A stretch of DNA of 5,174 bases. It comes from Prolixibacteraceae bacterium. Its GTDB lineage: Bacteria; Bacteroidota; Bacteroidia; Bacteroidales; Prolixibacteraceae. The stretch covers positions 1 through 5,174 of the forward strand of contig JAFGDX010000500.1 of the NCBI GenBank assembly GCA_016931875.1, read 5' to 3'. Below the pieces are notes generated by a model. It was not told the origin of the DNA, searched no databases, and saw nothing but the letters and a program-made list of their open reading frames with translations. This document shows positions 1 through 5,174 of this stretch, in pieces. Positions within the stretch are counted from its first letter, which is position 1; each line of letters begins with the position of its first letter. The position numbers and the translations under genes were made by a program.

Positions 1-932
1 CCGAGGTGGTTTCCGATTTTTGATTTTGGAACGGAAGCTGTTCCATAGGCCTTCCCGATAACAACGTATTTAAAGGTTTCAAACTGCGACAAGTCCCAGC
101 CTGGAAAGATTTTTTCTTCGTTCCCCCACATTGCCATGTGGTTAAGTCCTCCATAAAGTTTTACTTTCCAGTTGGTTTTTCCAATGCGGCCATAAGCGCT
201 TAGCTGGTGGATGTATGCATCAATTTCAGAAACCAAAACCGGATAACTTTCACCGCTTTTAAGTGTTTGCGTGCCTGCCCAACCGTGAGCGAGATTACCT
301 TTTATGGCAATAACTCCTTTGGTTAGGGGAACATTCCAAAAGTGGGGAATTCCTGCTTCAATTTTGGGTAATCCAAGTGCATTGCCCGAAACGGAAAAGG
401 CACCGGTAGACAGTGTTGAGTCAACCAAGCCGATTTGCTGACGATAGCGTCCGCCTTTCAGTTCAAAGATGCTTAAACGGACTTTTGCATAAGCTTCAAT
501 AAGAATAAATTGTGTATTGTTTCCTGCATTAAAACGGCCTTCGAAACCGGCTCCCCAATCCATTAGGTTGTGCGAGGTGTTTGTTTGGTATTCTTTGAAT
601 GCACCGCCCACGAGTGAAAGTGAAATTCCATCGGAAGGAATACTTCCATGTTGCATACTGCGCATCCAGAAGGGAATTGTTCCGTTGGGGGTTCCCCAAA
701 AACCTGCACTCAAAAAGGCCTTGTAATTGTTCTTTTGCTGAGAATTGACAAAGGGCGTTTGTGCTATTGTACTGAATGAGTTGGAAATTTCAGAGACCCG
801 GCTTATGTTTCCGTTTCCTGAAAATGCTAAATTATTTGTTTCCAAATTGGTTTGGTTTGTTGTTTCAGGGCTTGTTTGGGTTTTCCCGGTAAAACACAAA
901 GCCAGTAAAATAAACGGCAAAACAGCCTTCAT
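1..932 (-). CDS. Wzi-like capsule assembly outer-membrane beta-barrel protein, partial (C-terminus beyond left edge)
   Basis: This frame is open from the ATG at 932-930 to the window edge (310 codons plus two bases), with no stop seen. I assign it to the capsule assembly Wzi family from a run of hallmark segments: FWMRSMQHGSIP at about residues 88-99, the GGRYRQQIG..DSTLSTGAF..SGNALGLPKI region at about 160-190, the KGNLAHGW segment at 211-218, AYGRIGKTNWK at 246-256, LYGGLNHMAMWG at 259-270, and GNHLG at 307-311. E. coli Wzi is an outer-membrane 18-strand barrel lectin that holds group 1 capsule on the cell surface; whether Bacteroidota relatives do the same is not shown. The N-terminus (MKAVLPFILLALCF) is signal-peptide-like, which fits export. 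I prefer the ATG at 932 because the polypurine GGGAGG lies just upstream of it; an in-frame ATG six codons earlier (950) is the alternative. Family members are usually around 450-550 residues, so perhaps a third or more is missing. The gene lies 344 bases downstream of the GH43 gene on the same strand and may be transcribed separately. Confidence 0.85.
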   Translation of the reverse strand, partial: MKAVLPFILLALCFTGKTQTSPETTNQTNLETNNLAFSGNGNISRVSEISNSFSTIAQTPFVNSQQKNNYKAFLSAGFWGTPNGTIPFWMRSMQHGSIPSDGISLSLVGGAFKEYQTNTSHNLMDWGAGFEGRFNAGNNTQFILIEAYAKVRLSIFELKGGRYRQQIGLVDSTLSTGAFSVSGNALGLPKIEAGIPHFWNVPLTKGVIAIKGNLAHGWAGTQTLKSGESYPVLVSEIDAYIHQLSAYGRIGKTNWKVKLYGGLNHMAMWGNEEKIFPGWDLSQFETFKYVVIGKAYGTASVPKSKIGNHL

Positions 933-936
933 AATT

Positions 937-948
937 TTTCCTCCCTTC
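937..948 (-). promoter_or_regulatory. Shine-Dalgarno-like polypurine tract of the Wzi-like gene
   Basis: Read on the minus strand, GAAGGGAGGAAA lies about five bases before the ATG at 932. Such a purine-rich match is notable because many Bacteroidota genes lack a clear Shine-Dalgarno sequence. It is the main reason to prefer the start at 932 over the in-frame ATG at 950, since the tract lies downstream of that earlier ATG and could not serve it. Confidence 0.45.
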
Positions 949-999
949 ATTGTTGAATAAATAGTAAACTCCCAATGCTATGAAATTGTTTCTTGTTTT

Positions 1000-1015
1000 T
1001 GTGAATGTGGTCACA
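1000..1015. promoter_or_regulatory. CRP/FNR-type operator palindrome
   Basis: Positions 1000-1015 read TGTGAATGTGGTCACA, an exact match to the two conserved half-sites of the CRP consensus (TGTGA, six spacer bases, TCACA). Ten fixed bases in this arrangement are expected about once per million positions at uniform base composition. It lies 68-83 bases upstream of the Wzi-like ATG at 932. Bacteroidota encode CRP-family regulators that control carbohydrate use, but I cannot tell from this sequence which regulator binds here, or whether it activates or represses. If transcription starts near 1065 the site is inside the leader; if it starts near 946 the site centre falls near -61, a classical activation position. 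Confidence 0.4.
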
Positions 1016-1030
1016 AGGCGTTTCATGGTT

Positions 1031-1047
1031 TTGAATTCGAAATTCAA
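1031..1047. repeat. Inverted repeat, 7-bp arms, 3-bp loop
   Basis: TTGAATT at 1031-1037 and AATTCAA at 1041-1047 are perfect inverted copies around CGA. It could be a dyad operator or a small hairpin in the leader of the Wzi-like mRNA. The stem is mostly A/T and there is no U-tract, so it is not a terminator. Confidence 0.4.
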
Positions 1048-1059
1048 TTTACGCTTTCG

Positions 1060-1075
1060 TTTGCACAATTGCAAA
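1060..1075. repeat. Inverted repeat TTTGCA-N4-TGCAAA
   Basis: TTTGCA at 1060-1065 and TGCAAA at 1070-1075 form 6-bp perfect arms around CAAT. The same GTTTGCA string (1059-1065) recurs at 1092-1098, 33 bases away and therefore on about the same helical face, which would suit a DNA-binding protein. The left end of the promoter candidate (1072-1080) overlaps it. Confidence 0.35.
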
Positions 1076-1099
1076 ATTTAATTTTTTGATTGTTTGCAA
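1072..1099 (-). promoter_or_regulatory. Candidate Bacteroidota-type promoter for the Wzi-like gene
   Basis: On the minus strand a TTG (1097-1099) is followed after 16 bases by TAAATTTTG (1072-1080), with C next, resembling the phylum's -33 TTG/TTTG and -7 TAnnTTTG elements. The match is imperfect: there is one T too many between TA and G, or equivalently AA replaces TA in the 8-mer. It would give a leader of about 130 bases containing the CRP-like site and the 1031-1047 dyad. AT-rich spacers yield such matches by chance, so this is tentative. Confidence 0.25.
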
Positions 1100-1276
1100 C
1101 CGGATTCCTGTTAATGGGAAATGTTTGTTAAATGAGTGTGTGTTTTGGGGCATTTTGAGCCTTTGGGGCTTGGTAAAATTCAAAACTTAACGCTTTTTGT
1201 TATTGTACCAATACATTAATAGCGGATACAAAACTTATAATTATCAATAAGATATATTTTGTTGCCGTTTAAATTG

Positions 1277-2623
1277 CTAATCTGTAAAACGAATCCAGTC
1301 AATTTCAACCGGGTTTTTGTTTTTTAACACAACAAACAGATGATGATTTCCCGGTTTGATTTGTGAGATTTTTGAATCAATTGTTTTCCAGTTGGTTGCC
1401 GCTGGAATGTTTACTTCAGCCACAACAGGCCCGTCAACTTTATCCAAGCGAATTTCAATTGTTCCACCCAAATCCGAAGCTGCTTTTATCTGTACTTTTT
1501 TGTATTTTTTATTAAACCCAACCGTGTTGTATTGAATCGAGGTACCTTTGCCAGACAGTACAGATTTCCAACCTTCAAACGTATTTTCAGGATTGTTAAA
1601 ATCAACTTTTGCACCTTTATCGCTGATTGCACTGTAACGGTCAATTTGAATCTTGTCCGAAGCTTTGGTTAATCCAACCCCGCGTAATGTTGGCATTACT
1701 TTTTGTATTGTTCCATCCTCATTAAAAAAGAGGCTGTCTATCCGAACTGATCGGTTTTTATCAAAATCCGGGGAATAATCATTATGATGATAAAATAAAT
1801 ACCACTGATCTTTGAACTCAACCATTGAATGATGATTTGTCCAGCAGCCAGTGGGAGATTCATCCATAATCACACCTGTCATCTTGAACGGCCCCATCGG
1901 ATTATCACCCATCGCATATTCAAGCCTTTCCGTTTTATTTTCAACATGAGGAAAAGTGAGGTAGTAAATGCCATTTCTTTCAAATACAAAGGGACCTTCT
2001 TTTAATCCGTTAGCTGGTAAATTTGAGATTATTTGCGGTTCAGAAGCCAGTTCAAGCATATTCTCTTTTAGTTTGGCAACAAAAATATTCCCCATCGACC
2101 AGTAGATATAAGCCTGTCCGTTTTTGTCTATAAGTATGTTGGGATCAATCCCGTTAATTCCTTCAATCGGTTCAATTTGCGCATTGTATGGGCCTTCCGG
2201 TTTATCTGCAACAGCCACGCCAATGCCAAACCCTCTTCTTTCGTTTGTTCCGTCAGTTTTTTTATTGGCCGGGAAATAAAAATAGTATTTCCCGTTCCGT
2301 TCAACGCAATCGGGTGCCCACATGCTGTATGAAGTAGAATCAACCCAAGCAACTTTATTCTGACGAACAATTACCCCATGGTCGATCCAGTTAACGAGAT
2401 TTTCAGAAGAAAATGCATGGTAATCCTCCATACAGAACCAGTTTTCTCTTAAGTTTTTCTCAGGAGGAGTTGGAATATCATGTGAAGGGAAAAGGTATAT
2501 CTTTCCATTAAAAACCCTGGCTGCTGGGTCGGCAGAAAACTGATCGCGGATGATTGGGTTCTGGCTAAAAGCAAAACCCGCAACAGTCAGCAATCCCATT
2601 ATTAGCAATATATACTTCTTCAT
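1277..2623 (-). CDS. Secreted GH43 glycosidase with C-terminal CBM6-like domain (beta-xylosidase / alpha-L-arabinofuranosidase type)
   Basis: Complete 448-residue protein. Residues 1-20 form a signal peptide (MKK, hydrophobic core, then AFS before QNP), so it is exported to the periplasm or surface; there is no lipobox cysteine. The catalytic five-bladed beta-propeller spans about 25-325. Family GH43 uses an Asp base, an Asp that tunes the acid, and a Glu acid; the matching residues are D32 (in SADPAARVFNGKIYLF), D160 (in GIDPNILID) and E209 (in LKEGPFVFERNGIYYLTF). The blade segments MWAPDCVERNGKYYFYFPA (101-119) and NHHSMVEFKDQWYLFYHHND (263-282) are also typical. About 335-448 is a beta-rich domain ending in IDWIRF, with W412, like CBM6 xylan/glucan-binding modules. 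The ATG at 2623 begins directly at the signal peptide and follows the GH9 stop by 14 bases, so the pair form an operon. GH43 members inverting-hydrolyse arabinose or xylose linkages; the exact substrate cannot be read from sequence alone. Confidence 0.92.
   Translation of the reverse strand: MKKYILLIMGLLTVAGFAFSQNPIIRDQFSADPAARVFNGKIYLFPSHDIPTPPEKNLRENWFCMEDYHAFSSENLVNWIDHGVIVRQNKVAWVDSTSYSMWAPDCVERNGKYYFYFPANKKTDGTNERRGFGIGVAVADKPEGPYNAQIEPIEGINGIDPNILIDKNGQAYIYWSMGNIFVAKLKENMLELASEPQIISNLPANGLKEGPFVFERNGIYYLTFPHVENKTERLEYAMGDNPMGPFKMTGVIMDESPTGCWTNHHSMVEFKDQWYLFYHHNDYSPDFDKNRSVRIDSLFFNEDGTIQKVMPTLRGVGLTKASDKIQIDRYSAISDKGAKVDFNNPENTFEGWKSVLSGKGTSIQYNTVGFNKKYKKVQIKAASDLGGTIEIRLDKVDGPVVAEVNIPAATNWKTIDSKISQIKPGNHHLFVVLKNKNPVEIDWIRFTD
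1280..1621 (-). other. CBM6-like carbohydrate-binding domain of the GH43 protein
   Basis: This covers residues about 335-448. The order of elements fits a CBM6 beta-sandwich: an early VDFNNPE strand, GWKSVLSG, a strand carrying IQYNTVGF, KKVQIKAASDLGGTIEIRLD, a NWKTID turn with W412, then GNHHLFVVLKN and the terminal EIDWIRF strand. It probably keeps the enzyme on an insoluble or polymeric hemicellulose. It is diverged enough that a profile search is needed to confirm the family. Confidence 0.65.
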
Positions 2624-2637
2624 AATTCTTGTCTTTT

Positions 2638-5174
2638 TTAATCCTTCAACAAGTCATTCACGGCTGCTCCAAGCAGAATATATTCGGCGCTGCCTCCAAT
2701 GGTAACTTCATTTTCACCCCAAAGAAATGGCCAATCATCTTTGTTTTCAAGAAAATCAGGCTTGAGCAAAATCAATCCGGGGACAATGCCTCCGGCAATG
2801 GTTGTAAAATCAGCACGGTTGTTTCCGTAGGCAACTTTTTTTGTCATGACACCCACATCGTTTACAAACGACACATTCGAATACGGATGGCAGCCAAAAA
2901 TATAATCCAGTCCTCTCAATACATATTCATTATTTACAATATCCGGGAATTCTTTGCAGGCATAGTAATTTGTAACCGCCCAGTTAACGACAGAACCGCT
3001 TCCGCCCCAGCCTCCCAAAGTAACCGGAACTCCATACGGATTTTGTTTTTCCTGTTCATCCAACGATTCTTTATATCTGAGCACGTAATCCCTTAATTTA
3101 TTTTTGTAAGCAGCATCCATATGAGGGACTGCCTTTAAAGCCAATTTAAGGGCCCTGGTATTAAATCCTCGATCCGGTCTGCCTGAAAGCGGTTCAAGTG
3201 CTGTCCATATTTGTTCCAAAAACCGGTCTGAATATTTTTTTTCATTTGTGGTTATAAAAAGTTGCAAAAGCGCATCCATGTCTGAACCAAATCTTCGCCA
3301 CATTGAATTTGCATCCGCATTTGTGTTCTGCGATGCTGCATTTGCTTCTTCCAGAAGTCTTTTTGCTGAAGCAAGTGCACGCTCAGCAAGATTGTCATTA
3401 TAACCCTTAAGGGCACGGCTTGCTGCGGCCAGAGATGCTGCCGTCTGCAAATCCAGAAAGGTACTGCGATTGGTGAATGCCCAGCGATCATCAAACGTAC
3501 CGCTTGTTTTTCCGTCAGTTTCGTAAGGTTTTAGCTTTGGATTATATGGAAGGTTATCCGTTTCTGTCATAGCATCTCCCAAATGGTGATACTGGTGGAG
3601 GTTAGGAACAATTATCCCCCTTACCGGATGCCCGATGTTTTCGCATTGTGCAACAATGTTTAAGGTACCATGTTCAATTTGCTGCACAATATCCGGTTTT
3701 CCGTCCGGCCTGTGAATGTCGACATAGCGGGTTTTCTGGTCAATATACGTCTCGTCTCTGTTAACATTCAGGTCTTCCCATGCTTCTGCAAAACTTGAAA
3801 TAACGCTGTTGTGCGAGCCGGTCTGAATATCAAAATCACCGGCATCAAACCATCCGCCAACAGCCATATTCGGAATCCGCTCCAGTGGTTTGTATTTTGT
3901 ATCGGTGGTTGGGCCTTGCCTGTACCCGTCGAAATGTTCATGATTTAGAGGAGCCTGCAGGCAATCGTCTTTATAAGGTTCGCCGTGCCATGTGCGATAA
4001 GCCTCATTCACAGTCATGTGGTCCATTTGTACTGGAAACCAGACATCCAGTGTTGAGTGCCAGATATTGCCATATACATTGGGGCTGATTGGAAAGGGAT
4101 TTGATTTCTGATCGCCATATTGAATGTAGTAGATTCCGGCATCTTTTACTGAACTGAAATCAAACTTTGCATAATTATAACGAAGGTATTTTCCCCAAAC
4201 CACAACATTCCCTTTCAGTTTTTCAACATGTTTTCCATCCTGTGTAATCTGATAAAGCGATGCTGTTTTTAAGGGAGTATCATTCTGATCCAGCTCAATT
4301 ACAGCAACTTTTTTCCGATCGGGTGTATAACCAGCCTGCGAGAAACCAATAACCGGCTGCCTATTCCAGTTTGGAACAGCATGAGGTTCGAGATACCACG
4401 TAAGAATGTTTCCTGTTTTTCCGGCAGGAAGCAAACTACGAAGAATAAACCATCCGTTTTGCGCCTGATTTCGCCCGTCGAATAACATTATTTCAGTTTC
4501 TGACTGAATTTTCACCAAACTTTCAGGATCTTCCGGGGCCAAAACAAATGTTTTTCCGGTAGCTATGGGATCGGTCACAATAAATTCACCCGCTCCCCGG
4601 TCATCGAAAGTAGAGTGCCCCGCAAATTGCGGGATTTTTTCAGAGTTGGGCCTCATTTCCGTTTTGCCGGATGGGTACTTTGGGAAAATGCCAGGGTTTC
4701 CGCCGGCCATGTATGTTTTTCCGAAATAGGCAGAAGGCAAAAATTCGAGGTTAAATCCTGCACGCCCGATTAATTTTTGGGGAAGTGGCTTGTCGAGGAC
4801 GACTGTGATTTCCACACCCTGATCTTTTCCGGCTACAATTAGCTTCGCATTAAAATCAAGATCGAGGTAACGCAATTCAACTTCAATTCTGTTCTTTTCT
4901 TTGTCTACCTTCCGGCTTACAACTGTGGGTATCTGATCCCATTGTTCCGGAGTATTCTGCATCCTAACGGCTCCCCCGGTTGATGTTCTTACCCCGTGAT
5001 GAATGATTTCAACTCCGGCGGTTTTTTCGTCGAAAAACATGCCATTATACTCGTTGCTGAATACCAGAACATTTACACCCGGCTTTTCAAAATACTCCAG
5101 TTTGTTCAAATGCAATTCCTGAGCATTTCCGGTTTTTGAAGCAGATAGTAAACAACTGAAAATGATGAAGACAG
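2638..5174 (-). CDS. Secreted GH9 glycosidase (endoglucanase-type) with large N-terminal extension, 5' end beyond right edge
   Basis: At least 844 residues are visible. The frame stays open from the stop (2638-2640) to the right edge; the codons upstream of 5115 encode VFIIFSCLLSASKTGNAQ, a signal-peptide core, so the true start lies just outside. Numbering from codon 5115: about 12-250 is an unassigned beta-rich module; about 252-343 is an Ig-like cellulase N-terminal domain (PVIGFSQAGYTPD ... AGIYYIQYG); about 345-822 is the GH9 (alpha/alpha)6 barrel. GGWFDAGDFD carries the catalytic Asp pair D424/D427 (codon 424 at 3844-3846), and ENEV carries the proton-donor Glu, E803 (2707-2709). Supporting segments are FLDLQTAASLAAASRALKG, the FGCHPYSNVSFV region (740-751) and AGGIVPG (774-780). 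GH9 enzymes cleave beta-1,4-glucans with inversion; some act on mixed-linkage glucan or xyloglucan. The usual His-x-Arg signature is altered (YGNNR at 763-767). It is the upstream gene of the GH43 operon. Confidence 0.93.
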   Translation of the reverse strand, partial: VFIIFSCLLSASKTGNAQELHLNKLEYFEKPGVNVLVFSNEYNGMFFDEKTAGVEIIHHGVRTSTGGAVRMQNTPEQWDQIPTVVSRKVDKEKNRIEVELRYLDLDFNAKLIVAGKDQGVEITVVLDKPLPQKLIGRAGFNLEFLPSAYFGKTYMAGGNPGIFPKYPSGKTEMRPNSEKIPQFAGHSTFDDRGAGEFIVTDPIATGKTFVLAPEDPESLVKIQSETEIMLFDGRNQAQNGWFILRSLLPAGKTGNILTWYLEPHAVPNWNRQPVIGFSQAGYTPDRKKVAVIELDQNDTPLKTASLYQITQDGKHVEKLKGNVVVWGKYLRYNYAKFDFSSVKDAGIYYIQYGDQKSNPFPISPNVYGNIWHSTLDVWFPVQMDHMTVNEAYRTWHGEPYKDDCLQAPLNHEHFDGYRQGPTTDTKYKPLERIPNMAVGGWFDAGDFDIQTGSHNSVISSFAEAWEDLNVNRDETYIDQKTRYVDIHRPDGKPDIVQQIEHGTLNIVAQCENIGHPVRGIIVPNLHQYHHLGDAMTETDNLPYNPKLKPYETDGKTSGTFDDRWAFTNRSTFLDLQTAASLAAASRALKGYNDNLAERALASAKRLLEEANAASQNTNADANSMWRRFGSDMDALLQLFITTNEKKYSDRFLEQIWTALEPLSGRPDRGFNTRALKLALKAVPHMDAAYKNKLRDYVLRYKESLDEQEKQNPYGVPVTLGGWGGSGSVVNWAVTNYYACKEFPDIVNNEYVLRGLDYIFGCHPYSNVSFVNDVGVMTKKVAYGNNRADFTTIAGGIVPGLILLKPDFLENKDDWPFLWGENEVTIGGSAEYILLGAAVNDLLKD
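4366..5082 (-). other. Unassigned N-terminal module of the GH9 protein
   Basis: This corresponds to residues about 12-250 (numbered from codon 5115), between the signal peptide and the Ig-like domain. It is rich in alternating hydrophobic strands and charged turns with few helices, suggesting a beta-sandwich. Visible conserved-looking stretches are VEIIHHGVRTSTGGAVRMQ, TPEQWDQIP, VVLDKPLPQKLIGRAGFNLEFLPSAYF, and SLLPAGKTGNILTWYLEPH. It recalls the supersandwich domains ahead of catalytic domains in other glycosidases, but I cannot name a family. A substrate-binding or catalytic-domain-packing role is an inference. Confidence 0.5.
5116..5172 (-). other. Signal-peptide region of the GH9 protein, upstream of the first initiation codon in the window
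   Basis: In the frame of the GH9 gene, 19 further sense codons precede the TTG at 5115 and encode VFIIFSCLLSASKTGNAQE. This is a hydrophobic core followed by a short polar NAQ stretch, as at a signal peptidase I site. The cysteine (FSC) is preceded by Phe and Ser, a poor lipobox. The basic n-region and start codon should lie within a few tens of bases beyond the edge. Confidence 0.75.

Larger units (their letters stand above)
933..1276. other. 344-bp intergenic regulatory region between the GH43 and Wzi-like genes
   Basis: No credible gene is visible here; a 69-codon minus-strand frame (865-1074) overlaps the Wzi-like start and has no recognisable features. The region is AT-rich and holds several short symmetric elements: a CRP-type palindrome at 1000-1015, inverted repeats at 1031-1047 and 1060-1075, and a TATTG-TAC-CAATA element at 1201-1213. 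On the minus strand there are three copies of TAARTTTTG (1229-1237, 1181-1189, 1072-1080). An 8-base direct repeat, TTTGGGGC, occurs at 1144-1151 and 1162-1169. I see no strong GC-rich terminator after the GH43 stop. The best reading is a promoter and control region for the Wzi-like gene. Confidence 0.5.

Noticed and set aside
517..960. Two plus-strand reading frames (517-726 and 745-960)
   Set aside because: Both are antisense to the Wzi-like gene, whose family motifs run through the same bases on the minus strand.
865..1074. 69-codon minus-strand reading frame overlapping the start of the Wzi-like gene
   Set aside because: It overlaps the Wzi-like coding start in another frame and covers the CRP-like site and dyads. 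Its product has no domain, clear signal peptide or repeat, and the basic, low-complexity N-terminus looks like translated AT-rich spacer.
1154..1175. AGCC/GGCT hairpin around AAGCCCCAAAGGCTC as terminator
   Set aside because: Only a 4-bp stem and no U-tract on either strand.
1230..1251. Possible terminator after the GH43 gene (CTTAT/ATAAG stem followed by TTTT on the minus strand)
   Set aside because: The stem is only five base pairs, nearly all A/T, with an 8-base loop; too weak for an intrinsic terminator.
2629..3096. 155-codon plus-strand reading frame
   Set aside because: Antisense shadow of the GH9 C-terminal region, where catalytic and family motifs are clear on the minus strand.
2128..4088. 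Further shadow frames: minus 2128-2370, minus 3252-3494, plus 3885-4088
   Set aside because: Each lies wholly inside the GH43 or GH9 gene in another frame and has no recognisable protein features.
5113..5115. TTG at 5115-5113 as the start codon of the GH9 gene
   Set aside because: The frame continues upstream without a stop to the window edge and encodes a signal-peptide core, which an exported GH9 enzyme needs. The true start is outside the window.
1..5174. tRNA, rRNA, CRISPR array, insertion sequence or attachment site
   Set aside because: I saw no cloverleaf, rRNA-like, regularly spaced repeat or transposase sequence; nearly all of the window is accounted for by the three genes and one spacer.

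Overview
The window looks like part of a carbohydrate-degradation locus from a member of the Bacteroidota. The grounds are moderate-to-low GC, AT-rich spacers, secreted glycosidases of kinds typical of that phylum, a Wzi-type outer-membrane barrel of the Bacteroidota style, and promoter-like sequences resembling the phylum's TAnnTTTG -7 box. A Bacteroidales/Marinilabiliales-type organism is my guess, not a demonstrated placement. All three genes lie on the minus strand, so the gene order reads from right to left.

Right part (2638-5174): a large secreted family GH9 glycosidase (endoglucanase-type fold). Its N-terminus runs off the right edge. The reading frame continues past position 5115 into a signal-peptide-like segment, so the first initiation-capable codon inside the window (a TTG at 5115) is not the true start. 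The protein has about 240 residues of an N-terminal beta-rich module I cannot assign, then an Ig-like cellulase N-terminal domain, then a GH9 catalytic domain with the DAGD base motif and a C-terminal NEV acid motif.

Middle (1277-2623): a secreted GH43 glycosidase with a C-terminal CBM6-like domain. It starts 14 bases after the GH9 stop codon and is almost certainly co-transcribed with it. Together the two would cleave a beta-linked plant-type glucan or hemicellulose backbone (GH9) and remove arabinose or xylose units (GH43). Xyloglucan or arabinoxylan are possible targets. No SusC/SusD pair or regulator falls inside the window.

Gap (933-1276): 344 bases without a convincing gene but with regulatory-looking structure: an exact CRP-type palindrome (TGTGA-N6-TCACA), two further short inverted repeats, three copies of a TAARTTTTG motif that resembles the Bacteroidota -7 box, and a weak promoter candidate. 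This suggests the next gene has its own control.

Left part (1-932): the first 310 codons of a Wzi-like outer-membrane beta-barrel protein, cut by the left edge. It has no open start/stop pair inside the window and is easily missed. The window is mostly an ordinary polysaccharide-utilization fragment. The most checkable novelty is the GH9 N-terminal module, the altered GH9 signature, and the CRP-like site ahead of the Wzi-like gene.
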